64,000 nt of DNA from Lingula anatina (lineage: Eukaryota > Brachiopoda > Lingulata > Lingulida > Lingulidae): contig NW_019775414.1 in assembly GCF_001039355.2 (NCBI RefSeq), forward strand, positions 483,179-547,178, given 5' to 3'. The notes under the pieces were generated by a model. The model was not told the origin of the DNA. It made no database searches and saw only the letters and a list, made by a program, of their open reading frames with translations. Both the position numbers and the translations under genes were made by a program. How positions within the stretch are numbered: position 1 is the first letter of the stretch; every line of letters starts with the position of its first letter. Positions 36,860-49,300 of this stretch are shown here, piece after piece.

Positions 36860-39800
36860 CTAAAACCTCCTACTCAGTAGCATGGCCGCCACAACCACAC
36901 AGACAAGCAGCATGCCTAAGGAGTATTTATTTTCCCTCGTGCCATTGCATTCGTCACTACCGCAAAAGCACTGTTCCACATACCCACCATTGGATGCCTC
37001 CGTCTTGTAACAATCGTTCTGTTTGGCAAATCCACCAGTGGGAATGCTGGCACACTGGCGAGTTATTACACGAGCATCTGGAAACAAAGACATTAATTAC
37101 TTGTCACTCTGTCATGCTGTTTATAATCGTACCATAACATGGTAGCTGTTTTGATGAAATAGCTATTTTTGCAAAAAATTGTTTTCCTTGGAGAAAAGAG
37201 ATTTCAATGTAAAATTTAGAATTAGACATCATACATAAAATTGTTGAGACTTCAATAAAAAAATTAAGGCCATTCAATGAACTAACTTATGATTGCTATA
37301 AAGTGAACATGCAAAATAATTGCTGAATTCAATTTCTAGCACTGCATTTAACAATATGAAATTTGGCAATAAATATATTATTGCACAAAAATAAAACTAA
37401 AATCTTGTGACAAGTAATTCTTCACACACCTTCATGTCTGGTTCCATCATTTCCAATTTTGGTGTTTGTGGCCACAACTTTAAGGCACGCGTCGTGCTGT
37501 CTGTCACACACCTGCAGCGAGTCTGTGGCATTGAAAGGGTCTTTACAGCCCAGATGGTCCTCACTGGTACAGTCATAACACTGGAGTAATCGAGCTTCAC
37601 CTGGGACCAAGAGCAAAAAAGTTGAAATTTCTTCGTTAAAAAATGCACCAATCTACTGTCTGAGCTGGATACTTAATTTTCTTAATTTTTATTTTTTATA
37701 GATTCTTTTCTGCAGTCACACAATTGTGAACAGAGGCTGATTACTTGAAGATGGCCTAATGTCCTATAATGAAGGTTTTTTTTAAATATGTGGACCATTT
37801 AAAAAATAATGGCTATTTTTCTCAGGACTATCTAGTTTATACTTGGCATAAATAGATGGATTATATTTTGAGCAGTAAGAAGTGGAAATAAGACATTACA
37901 CTTAGCTGCTAAATTTTCAAGGATATTTTAAATGAATTCTTGCTAGGCTAAGCTCTAGACCTAGGTCACAAGAATTTGGGCTTTTTCAAATGATTCCTAA
38001 TACCATCCTTTCGTAATATTTTATCATCACAATATGATTGCCAAAGAAGTTATTTGAATCAAATAATGCTTTTCCCAGTTTATCACAATAATGCTTTTGC
38101 AACAACTAGTAATCCCAGGAGAAAAAGAAAATTATGGTTGCGTTAAGAACAGAACCAATTTAAACTGGAAAATTCTTAATGAGGTCACCAGACAATCACA
38201 CAGATCTACATTTACTGAACACGGACTTTTAAATATAGCAATGGTGATCAATATTTCTCAAAAACTAATAACTGTTTTTGAAGTTTTTAAGTTACAAGTT
38301 TAGACAAGCAGTAATCAATATTCATGCCAAATTTGACCTATGTATTCATTATAGTTTTTTGTAAAATACAACTTTAAGAGTCAAAATTCTATCTGTAATG
38401 CAAAATGACTATCATAGAATGCCCCATAATATATCAATGTGTCAAAATACCAAAGGAAAATAGGCAAGGGGTTTTAAAAATCATCCATTTTTGCTCGATT
38501 TTGCTGAAAGTAGTCTCAATTTTTATTTTTCCAGCCACAATGCAATCTTGAATTGGGTGACTAACAGATGTGTTCTGATCACCTACTAACACAGTGATGT
38601 GATATCAGTTGGACATTTCTATAGGCCCCTTTCAGAATGGATGATCCAAGTACTTACTGATCCGCTGACTAAATATGGCCACCGAAAGTTCAAAAGCTCT
38701 GCTGCTACATGTAATTCCTGATGATCTCTCCGACTCTACACGCTCCTTTTTACAGATTAAATCTCTGCTCCGAGGGTTAATTGCTAAGCCCCTGCAGCGA
38801 CGGCCCATGTGGAGGCAGGGAGACCATTAGGAATCAGCGGCATCACTTTTGAACTGTGGTCAGCCATATTTAGTCAGCGGTTCAGTAAGCACTCGGATCA
38901 TCCATTCTGAATGGGGCCTAAGTGACCACAGTTGGAAGACATCTTTAATTTCAACCAAGTCATAATAATCATCCTGACACCAGCTCAGCTAGCCTGCATG
39001 GAATCAATACAAGTTAACACAATGAGTGAAATTAACTCCACAAATCTACAGAAGATTACAAAATGGGAAATAAGCAATTACCAGTTTAGGTCTAATAAAA
39101 CAACAAAAGATAATTAAGTGAAACTCCAAAGGACCCTATGAAACTCCAAGGGACCAATTATTTTCACATCAATATATAATTTTACTGGTTCATCCAATGT
39201 AAGAGTTAAATATCACAGAGAATCAGCTGTTTCACATAACCATGAAAACATAACAAGACCCATGGCCTGCAATACACTACCCATACACCCAAGGGACACT
39301 GACAATGAAAAAGCCACTTCAATTTTGAACAGTAACTATCAAATATTGATTGCCATCCACTCCCATGTGCAGTGCTCCACATACACTTGCTACCGAACCT
39401 GACATTTAAATCAAAGAAAATGCAACTAATAACCTGTAAAAGGAGGGAGCCTGGATTGAGGAAAAGTTTATAATTAATCATACACAAATGCACATACATG
39501 TGAGATAATATATAACACCTGAGTGATATATGCCAGAACACACAGAACATCAGCAAGAGGTGTCCCAGACATATATCAAGAGGGGGTGGTAGTGTACTAT
39601 TTAACATACATACCTAGAGCAAGGATTTATAACTCCTTGCCTAGAGTAAGTACATGTATCAGCATTTCACTGAAAACCAACCCTACAACTGAATAAAGCA
39701 CATATCACCAAGGTCACTGTGATAACATCTCCAGGTATGTTTCATACTTCAAAATGCACAGTCAAACATACAGCATGCATATTCCTGTCAAGTGAACATA

Positions 39801-40893
39801 AACACACATATGCTTTTGAGTATACTAACACACGTTCATCTGTGTGCATAGACAGAAAATACATTTTGTCTTTATTCTGCTTTTTCCCCACTATTAAAGT
39901 ACAGTTTCACAACGATAAAATCCTCATGTGTTTTAACAAACCACATCATCTTGGCATCATTTGTATTGATGGAGGTCACAAAAAGCAAAATCCTATTATT
40001 CAGACTGACAAGTCCATCAATCAGTAGTATGAGGGATGAATTAACAAAAGATATCTGTGGGGGATTTATAATTTATGGATGATGGATAGATACATGGGGT
40101 AGAACAGTTTAACTGTGCATACTATGTACATATCAAGTGATTTAGTTTTAGTCTGCCTTCCTTCTTGTCCTGCTGGTTCAGTCAATCCAATTAAGTGATT
40201 CAACCCAATGCCCAGCCAATCAATCATAACATAAGGATTGGTAACCAATGACTGATTATCAAGTCTGATGCCTTAAATAAGCTGGCATAGAAAAGAAGAT
40301 GCTATGTTCAGAGGTTTTCTATCACCCCATTTCCATAGATTTTTAGATCGATCTATCCCTGTGGGGAGTCTCACTAGATTACCGTCAGCTTGGCCGGCTT
40401 AAGCGTCTGTCCCGCCTACTAAAAGCCGTAAGGTGGTAATTAACTATGGTGTCCACTCGGCTGACTGCAATTTAGCCTGAACCCCCAGGGAGTTAGTTCG
40501 ATCTAAAACTTAATCCTTAGATCGATCTAAATCTCTGGGAAAGCACCCTTTGAGAGAAAAGAAACTGAAAACAATTATAAATGCAATGTGGGCTTCAAAT
40601 GAAAATAATACAATATGCAGCATGTGAAATTTAATAGTGAAAATCAATATATTCATTTGTGATTGGGTGAAGATTGATTTGATGAGATTAGATCATGCAG
40701 TGTAATATAAATGTGAAGATATTTTCCTGGAAACTGTAATTGTTTTAAAGACAGTTATGTTTCTTTCTGGCATTTTCCTTTTGACCTTAAACAATGACCC
40801 TTGCCCATAGTAATCAATTACTGGTTTCCTAGGGTTGCAAGTTTCTAGCACTTGCTTTTGCATTCACACACACAAACACATACACACACACAC

Positions 40894-40931
<38 letters not shown>

Positions 40932-41302
40932 AGAGAGAGAGAGAGAGAGAGTGAGTTATCACAACTATTTCTACCATCCTGCCATTTTTCTTTGTTTTGG
41001 CTAATATATAGTCAACTAAAAAAAACTTATTCATGGCCAATTTTTAATGATTTTTCTTCTCGTAAAGATCATAATTTATATTTAGAGACCAAAAATTGAT
41101 CAACTTCAAATCTAATTATTAATTTTCTCTATATGCTGGCAACCTTGTGATGCTCTCCTATCCTATCCAATTATCTGTTACAGTACATTTTCCATTTCAA
41201 AATCTATTTAGGGTTTAAGCATAGCTGTATTAATATTGTGTGGCACTTGCCATAAACTACACTAGCTGTGTGAAACATCATCTTTTATTTGTGCTTCATA
41301 AG

Positions 41303-41381
<79 letters not shown>

Positions 41382-41981
41382 TTTTATTGATGCCAGGATC
41401 CCTATACATGTTTTTTTAAATTATTATTGGGGATGGCAGAGAGCAATGAAAAGATATGTGCTGTATTCATTTATACACAATTTACACATTAAAATTGTAC
41501 TGTATATAACTTTTGTGTAGCAAACAAAGTTATTTATCATATTTTTGTTTTACTGCAGCAAATTTGGACAAAACCATGTGTCTCACTTATCGGTCTTACT
41601 ATTATATTGTCAGTGCTGGGAGTACTAGTAACTACTAAGTTTCTTAAGAGGCCATGATTGAAAACCGGTAGAACACCTATACAAATCCCAGGTGTGAAGC
41701 AACATTTGGACAGGCTACATCAATTAAGCAACTGACGCACGAAATCGCTGCCTCGTAGCGCCGACTTTGAACCTAAAATTGGCTTGCGGTGAACTATGAG
41801 AAAATAACGCAGCATTGTTAGTAATTGTTATGTTTTTTTAAATACAATGTAATACTTTATAACTCAATTACTGGTAAATTTTTTAATTGCACATTGCGGT
41901 GGATCACTTACCTCGACTGCAAAACGTTAAAAGAGCTCCAAATACTGCAAACAGGCCCAAAGCCCGAACAGGTATCTCCAT
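36860..41981 (-). CDS. Ly6/uPAR GPI-anchored protein (gene 2)
   Basis: Three exons: 41912-41981 (ATG at 41981, signal peptide with LGLFAVFGALLTF), 37430-37600 and 36860-37077, all joined in phase 1; 152 residues. The Ly6 domain starts LLQCYDCTSEDHLGC and ends CFCGSDECNGT, with ten cysteines in the standard order. The C-terminal stretch LGMLLVCVVVAAMLL with basic end fits a GPI signal. NAT and NGT are possible N-glycosylation sites. The 4.3-kb first intron contains two foldback elements and two microsatellites. The exon plan and phases match the other two Ly6 genes, so they are likely local paralogues, although sequence identity is low outside the cysteines. Function cannot be assigned. Confidence 0.87.
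38622..38920. mobile_element. Foldback MITE with long terminal inverted repeats
   Basis: The first 58 nt (from TAGGCCCCTTTCAGAATGG) pair with the reverse complement of the last 58 nt with only four mismatches, and pairing continues with small gaps to about 90 nt. The termini read TAGGCC...GGCCTA, so the outer TA may be the target-site duplication. The roughly 100-nt centre has no coding capacity. Lies in the first intron of Ly6 gene 2. Confidence 0.85.
40333..40540. mobile_element. Small palindromic element with AGATCGATCT ends
   Basis: Left arm 40333-40355 and right arm 40518-40540 are imperfect inverted repeats around TTTAGATCGATCTA. The interior is distinctly more GC-rich than its surroundings. 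Looks like a short non-autonomous element; a tRNA-derived SINE is possible but no convincing A/B boxes are seen. Confidence 0.5.
40868..40951. repeat. CA/GA microsatellite
   Basis: A CA-rich stretch passing into about 30 GA units with one interruption, in the first intron of Ly6 gene 2. Confidence 0.93.
41307..41380. repeat. (AT)n microsatellite
   Basis: About 36 AT dinucleotides, in the first intron of Ly6 gene 2, roughly 530 nt from its first exon. Confidence 0.96.
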
Positions 41982-42145
41982 CTCTGAAGTGCTTGCTTGG
42001 CTCCGTATCAATCAGCTTCAGCTAGCTGCACTAGTGACATCTGGTAACAAGTATCATATGGTTTTTGCTCCATGTAGGCATACACGTACGTACAAAAGGT
42101 GACCTCGGTCGGCGAGAAAGTTGCGTGCACAGTACGAGTCAAAGT

Positions 42146-42410
42146 CAGGGGCGAACCAGGGATTATTTAAAGGGGGAGGGGGGGGGGTCCGCGGATGCGA
42201 AGCCAACTCTCTCCCTCCCCTTGGCGTGTGGTTCTGGGCCCGCTGAAGGGTTCGGAAAATGTTTGGTATTTTAGAGGGCGAACGATATGCCATTTGGTAC
42301 AGTTTAGAACTAAATATGATTAAGCTAGCCAAAATTCTAAATTCAAGGGGGGGGGGGGGGGGGGGGGGGGCAGTCAGGACCGCCTGACCCCCCCCTTAAA
42401 TCCGTCACTG
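42146..42410. mobile_element. MITE with CAGGGGCG-type terminal repeats
   Basis: The left end CAGGGGCGAACCAGGGATTA and the reverse complement of the right end, CAGTGACGGATTTAAGGGGG, form imperfect terminal inverted repeats. Ends of this sort, with a G-run just inside, are common in hAT-like non-autonomous elements of invertebrates. G-runs occur at about 42175-42187 and 42345-42370. No clear 8-bp target duplication was found. Confidence 0.6.
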
Positions 42411-43081
42411 AAAATGACGCCGAAGTTCAGTGTGTGCTGGTTAAAATCGACAAGCTCAAGTAGGTTTACGTATTTCTTTCACAAAAGCGCATGTTTCAAG
42501 GTGATTTATTTTGGAAAAATAAAAAATGCGAGGCCGAGTTATATCTTTTTAAAATTTTGAAGATATATCTTTCCACCAATCTTTTTCACCAAAATTAAGT
42601 TATAGGTGCTTATTCAACAAATAATACGAAAAATGAATTGATTTGATTAAAATAGCCATTACATAACATCTTTATTTTCAGAATATTTGTTACCTTAGAG
42701 AAATGCCCTTATTATTAATCAGATAAAAAGTAATCTCTTTTGAACGTTTTCATAAGATTAGGATAAATATTGGACCCACTGTGTATATGTTTTTCCCTTT
42801 CCTAACAGGGTCGTATACCATTTTCCTGTGTAATATTATACTTCGATGGTTTGGATATCTTATCCACTTTACATATTTGAAACATAACGTTAAACCTGAT
42901 ATTCAGTTTAAATTCTCGTCCGATTAAAAAAAAAATCGGCAAAATATTCCTCCCGTTTTTTCAATTCGTTTAGAGAGTAAAAACTCTGGAAAATGTTTAA
43001 AGTTTTGACATTTTCTGTATCATCCATATTTTACAATCTTAACCAAATCAATGTATCAATAAACTGTTCACCTTGTTCCAG

Positions 43082-43135
43082 CAGCCTTGGTGTTATCACA
43101 ACGACTTTGATAGCCAACGCGAAAAGAGAGATAAG
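43082..43135 (+). other. Possible isolated 54-nt coding exon
   Basis: Bounded by CTTGTTCCAG and AAG|GTAAGT, with an 18-codon open frame reading QPWCYHNDFDSQREKRDK, phase 0-0. PWCY recalls kringle or fibronectin-II motifs, but this is too short to assign. No partner exon was confirmed. Confidence 0.25.
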
Positions 43136-44299
43136 GTAAGTCTATATGTATTTACAATCTTTATTTAAGTCGTGTACAAAGTCAGTAATTCAATATCCAC
43201 AATGAATGTCAAAAAGATTTTCTAATTATACATGAAATTTGACGTCTTTTAAGCAGGACAATTACATACAACCAATGGCAGTATAAACCGACTTAAATGC
43301 AACTTGGCGTCAACATATCTAGACATCGGGTGATACGAATACGGAAAAAAGACCCACTACTGAAGATGGAAATTGTTTGGAATGATTGGAATTATATATT
43401 TTCCAACTGCAAAAAGTGACGCACCTCCCCACTTATAACTTATGAAAATGGCTCAAACAAAGTTGTAAGGAATTCTACAAGAACGACTGGCGCCACTGAT
43501 GGAAATGTGCTAGTTGTTTTAAGGGCGCACCAAATGAAAATCTCATTAATGCCTACATTTATTAAAATGTGATCTCATAAAGAGACGTCCTATGTTATTG
43601 CTGTATTGAGTATCTTCATTCATATATTGATGGGTGATGCTACACGTTCGCGAGCGATTAATAATGTTTACTGGGACTAAGTTCAACGACGGGTGCAATA
43701 ATACGACACGTACGTTGTCTACAATATATCTAATAAATCTATATACGTATTTGCATAGTGCCTCTACAATTTGAAGTACATGCAAACAGTTTAACAACCA
43801 TATAACCATAGATTATTTACAATCGAAGATATTGGCTTCTGTTGCGGCTTGGAAGTTTAAAAAACGTCCACTGTATCATGGTATTCTCACACTAAATCTA
43901 CGCTAAATAAGACCACATCATTCATTTTTTCTCTTTAAAATAAAAAAAATAATAAAGTAGTTTCATAAATCACAATAATCACTTAGGAGAAATAAACATG
44001 TATAGCAGATACAAAAACGCTTAACAGTCTGCTCGAAGAATTACAAGTGTGACCGTGAGAACAATATGAAAAATCATAAATTCAGCTTTCAAACGCTATT
44101 TCGGTTTACCTTTCTTAAAACTTTTTTATCGAAGTATAATTTGCTACAGTTAATATCAGACGTCACATAACGTATACAATTTTCCACGACAATACAATGT
44201 CTCTTTTGGCATAGCGCACAATGCAAAATGTTGTTTATGTTAGAGAACTACTAGAAGTGCCTATTACACAGTTACAAGAAAACAATTAACAAAACTGTG

Positions 44300-46348
44300 T
44301 TATAAGAACAACCTCTTAAAAACAAACAAAGATAAGGACAAAACTAAAGAGAACGTGATTCCGAGTTTAGTGGCACCGTTGCATTTATCGGTCTGGCAGA
44401 AACATCTAACGCTAACACCTCCAATGGCATCCATTTTCTTACAGCTGTTAAGATCGTATTTGGTCAGATGGATTTCCTTGCCGGCACAGACACGGGAGAC
44501 GACAGTAGCAGCTGAAATAAACGGAAAGACACGTAAAAATTGTTGAAAGAAAAATGAAAAATAAGGTATAAATCATTCTTATTTCGTGACTGTGAAGCCT
44601 TTTATCGTTTTTTTTTCGTAATTTGTTTTGTGTATCTGTTTATCATTTTTGTTTTACTTTTCCCTCTATATGGCGGCAAGATATTATATGCAATTATACA
44701 AAACCGTACACTATCTTATTGTCTGTCAGATAGCTGACGGGACATTTAACCCATTCACTTATTACATAACGCCAAGGGCACCGATAGTTTACTGTCTTCA
44801 CGATTGATATCATGTTTCTATATTCAAAAGAACGAAAATATCAACCCAAATCCATGCCACTTACTTGTGAATTCGTATTTCCTATGATTTTGTTCCACCT
44901 TGGTGTAGAACTTCATGCACGCCTCGCACCCTCTCTTGATGGGAACCTCGCCCAGCCAGCGATCGATTGGGGTGTCCTCGGTGATGTCTTCTACGGCGCC
45001 TCCCTGGCGACGTTGGATAATTGCCCTCTCCCTGAAGTCTTCGGGGCACTGGTAGCCATTACCGCCTTGGTAGACGTTGCACTCGTAGCAATCCACTGCA
45101 TAGGTGACTACGAAAAAGATCGAATTAAAAAAAAGATTCAAGTAATAATATCGATAAAATATGTTGAAATGTCACACACAAGTATAACAAGACACAGTTT
45201 TGTGTTACATTGGTTTATATTTCGTATGTGAAAGGAAAGGATTTCTGCAATGCCTTTATACAAGAATTGCATGTATTGTCTAATTTAAAATATCGGTAGA
45301 GCAAATCTTTTAAGAAAGAGATATCTCAGAAAAATTCGAAGATTTAAGGGTTGTGGTTTTATGCATTTTTTTTCATTTTCACTCTTTTTAAATAAATAAA
45401 TATGATGTATTTAAAACATGCAAAAGTGATGTAAAACACAGCATGATAGGGCCTAACATATCATTTTAAGTCGGAAAAACAAATAATGCAAACAGATAGG
45501 ACCTGTAACATAAAAACCATGACCGGCAAGATCGTTGGACATTTGATCAATGTGGTTCATATGATCAACTTGGATTAATTATCGGTATATTGACTTGTTT
45601 AAGTACCCAGCAATAACAAGTGAGTTTTTCCACCGATCTACACGTCTTCACAATTGACAAAAACGTAGTTCTCTCTGGATATGAGCCTGATAACAGGGCA
45701 CATTTCCCACATATAAGCCTTCTACGACGGTCTGACGCTGCATCATTTTAAAAGTAAGCACACCCCGATGCTGTTATTACCGTCAAGGCCTCATTGGTTT
45801 AATTTATCCGTTTTAGTGCAGAATTTATTTTTCTCTGACAGCTAATATAAAAAAGATGGAGTGGGTGTGATATTTTTAAAGTTAAACCTGCGATTAGAAA
45901 CATGCAAAAAATTGAGAAACCTAGCTTGGTCGATTAGCATGCCTAGATCCTGCATGGGTATTTCGCAATCGCAAAGTTTGTCATTGAAATGACCCTAATA
46001 TCGGGATAAGAACAAATCATTCTCCATATATGGTAATTCTGTTGATCTGAAACCTGGGTTTACTTGCAGTGTCTACCCTAGATATAGCATTTGAATAATT
46101 TTTGATACCCAAAGAGTTCATTTTAAACAAACAGGTGTAAAATTGGGCCGCCATTCTGTGACGTCACACCCCATCCAAGGTTGAAATTAACCGACTCCTC
46201 GTTTGGGTTTCAGCATCAGCAAAGCGATCAATATTTTCCGTCCATATTTGTAACTGAAATATAGCTAAAATGAAGACAAAAAATCTGACTCACCTTTGTA
46301 TAATGTTGCTAAAATGGCAACCGTAACCAGACTCCTTAAATAGGTCAT
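44300..46348 (-). CDS. Ly6/uPAR GPI-anchored protein (gene 3)
   Basis: Three exons: 46294-46348 (ATG at 46348, signal peptide), 44865-45095 and 44300-44511, joined in phase 1; 165 residues. The Ly6 domain begins VDCYECNVYQGGNGYQC and ends RCFCQTDKCNGA, with ten cysteines. The second finger region is longer than in genes 1 and 2, with an acidic stretch (EDITEDTPIDRW). The tail ITFSLVLSLSLFVFKRLFL is a typical GPI signal. Same orientation as gene 2 and the same exon plan as genes 1 and 2. The second exon is clearly richer in GC than the surrounding introns. Confidence 0.87.
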
Positions 46349-49300
46349 GCTGTATCACTTTCCAGGTGTGTGATTGTCACCTTAGCAATGTCGCAAACCC
46401 TTAAAATCGCTTCTTTAAGGAAGACAAAAAATGACCGTCGCAAAACCTCTACCGGTTATACGATCCGACCGATTTCGATAACAATCGCTGGAGAAAAGGG
46501 TCCAAAGTTTTGCGTGTCCCCCTCTACGCACAGGTGACTCGTCTTATTCCAAGATGGTGGACCCAAGGAACGCGCTCGGTACTTTTGTCATACATATGCA
46601 GTATGTGTAAATAGTTTATCGATCCAGGTGAGGGCGACGCATGCGCATTCATATGTGTGGAATGTGACAGTGAAGCCTGGCTTTGAAAAGAAAAGTTAGC
46701 AGAGTGTATTTCATTAGGTACCCCTGTCCAGTGACAAATTACATGTAGAACCGTTTGATACAACATTTTCGTGGATATCATTCGAATTATGGGAAAAAAT
46801 AATATGAAACATAGCAAGGTGGTTCTTTTTGCCCCCTCTAGTCGTGATTTCCCTCATTTAATGCGCCACTACTAAACTTACCTTTATCATTTATATATGT
46901 TTAATCCGCATTATAGTCTATGCTGTTGGCGAAAAATTTTGTTCATTCATGTCTTTTAAACATCAATCTTAATTTTTCAAATGGGCTACCGATTTAAAGA
47001 AAGCAAAAATGAAAATTAAAACTACACTTTCAAGTGTGTTTAAACCGTCATAACTAGCTCATGATTTTTCGATTCCATGTGTCAAATGTACATAATTTCG
47101 TCCTCGGGAACGGCGAGTTAACCTTTTTGTATTCTAATAGCGCAAATTCTTGTTTTGTTTTTTTTTCAGTATGAAGTACAGCGTTACGAGGTCAATGGGT
47201 GAAGAATATGAAGCATTGCATTGGTGTATAAAGAAAAGTCCAAATCTCGTGTTTTGCCTTTTTTTTTGTATTTTATGATAAAAAAAGAAAAAGTTGATTT
47301 TAGAGTGTTATATTTAGTCTCGAGAGACGATTTTAAGAGTAAAATTGAGTAAATCTTAACCAAGTTATTGTAATTTCGAACACAAACGTAACAACTTGAG
47401 TCTGTTTTAATAATTCGTTGTATGTTATAAATGTTAATTTAAGTAGTTTTTTAAAACTTAAAAGCACATTCGTATTGATACAAACATTGATGAAAAATTC
47501 AAGACGTCAATACGATCACTGTATCCATCGGATAATTATTATTTTTTTTACTTTCCCATTATTTTAAACATCTGTGTACATAAAGAGCTTGGCGCTAAAA
47601 TTACTCCACCAAAACTAATTGTTATCTTGTATTTTACACTTTTTCCTGTTCCCAAACACGATATTTTCTCATCTATTCAGCCTGTTTTTAAGCACGTTTG
47701 TAATTTCTTCGGTGTTGTTGGTATGAAGAAATACCCCGGCAGTCTCGATTTTGAAGGCCGAAGCTTTATTTCTTATGAAGTGAAAATGTTCAGATCGTAA
47801 CAAGTTAAGGTTACGGACAGGTTTAGACAAAACCCCCTTTAATTACTGTCTTAACGTACATGTTTTGGATTAATAATAACAGATAATCTTCAGTGTTCAC
47901 TGACTAAATTTTCTTGCATTTACACAAATATTATTCTACCGATGATTTCATGATAGTGAATTTGTACCAGGGCGACAAATTGATTTTCCACTGGTATTCA
48001 CAGATATGTCTCTAGATAAATAGTCATTTTGGTCTGATGTCAAAAACTGTCCACAATGATAACTGCGGCCTTGGTAGAGGGTAGTGAATTTGGGGTATTA
48101 ATTGAAAAATCAATTATTCAAATTTCACCTTTATACCTGACACCCACGAACACCGATTCAACGTCAATTTAATGACACTATTGAGTATGACAACTTCAAA
48201 ATTCTGCCAGTGATTTTTCTTAAAAACCTTACGTCAAAATTAGAGGTTCACAACTCCATGGCAATAACGTTTAATTCAATTTATTAGATTTTTAAGCTCT
48301 ACAGCTATTCAGAATTTGTATCAAAATGACGGCACGGGATTGAGGCCCGTGTGGTCGCACGTCATCACCTATGCCAATTTTCGTAATGAGATCTTGTTCA
48401 GGGATGAAGTTACATGTACAGGTACGCCCCAATGCTATCTCACCTCCAAACCAAAAAAAAAAAAAAAAAAAAAAAAAACTCTAGATCTGTTAACTTGACG
48501 ATAATCTCTCCTAGGTGCTTATGATTAGCAGCGAGAAATATAAACGTCGATATCTTTTATTTCGAGGGGATTTATATTGTTTTTTTTTTTCAGCAAAAAG
48601 GCAGATGCATTATTGAATTATGAGATGAAGATAAGATTATTTTCGGTATTTTGACCAGCATACACCCTGATAGTAACCTTTATGCCGTAAAAAGGAAACC
48701 TCAATACTAACTTAATTTTAAACCAAATATTTCGCCTTCCGTGTATCACCGACATTCGTGATTCGACAAAACAATTCAAAGTAGTGCATGAAAACTTATT
48801 TTTTATAAGACCCAGTTTCGGACAGAACCAAAAACTGTTTTTTTCTGATTAGATCTGATTAGCGCAGACTCTCAATGGAAGCTTTGCATCACAGTCTCAA
48901 CTAACGCAATCTATCAAACTGATGGGATTCTGCATGGTAATATCTGAAAGACCAATAAGGCAATTTCTGAAGTTGTAGTACATATCTTATTGTAACACAA
49001 GACTAAAAAATGAAGCTTTGTCAAATAAATAGATGAATAAATGAAATAAAAAATGGATAACGTTTCATGCCAATAATAATAATAATAATAATACTTTTGA
49101 ACCCAACTTACATGTATTTAAATTATCTAAAATTTGGAACAGATAATTTCAACATTGAATGCCATCATAGAAAATGCCACGTTAAGTATTTTGTCTAAAA
49201 ATACCAGCAAGAGGAGATTTCTAGTTGATTACTTCAGTATGAGATTTAATTATGATTTCATTTTTATCAAGTTGTTATGAATGCTCAAAGAAGCAAACTT

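Larger units (their letters stand above)
41982..44299. other. Intergenic between Ly6 genes 2 and 3
   Basis: Holds the promoter of Ly6 gene 2 on the left, a MITE-like element, a possible isolated 54-nt exon on the + strand, and probable 3' UTR of Ly6 gene 3 on the right. No full gene is visible. Confidence 0.5.

Noticed and set aside
39206-39607. 133-residue frame on the - strand
   Set aside because: Located inside the first intron of Ly6 gene 2, with no exon borders and no recognisable protein character.
40333-40540. tRNA-derived SINE or tRNA gene
   Set aside because: Some A- and B-box-like strings occur but spacing and a cloverleaf fold could not be supported; called a palindromic element instead.
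46158-46165. TGACGTCA (CRE) as promoter element of Ly6 gene 3
   Set aside because: It lies inside the first intron, downstream of the start codon; a single 8-mer is not enough evidence.
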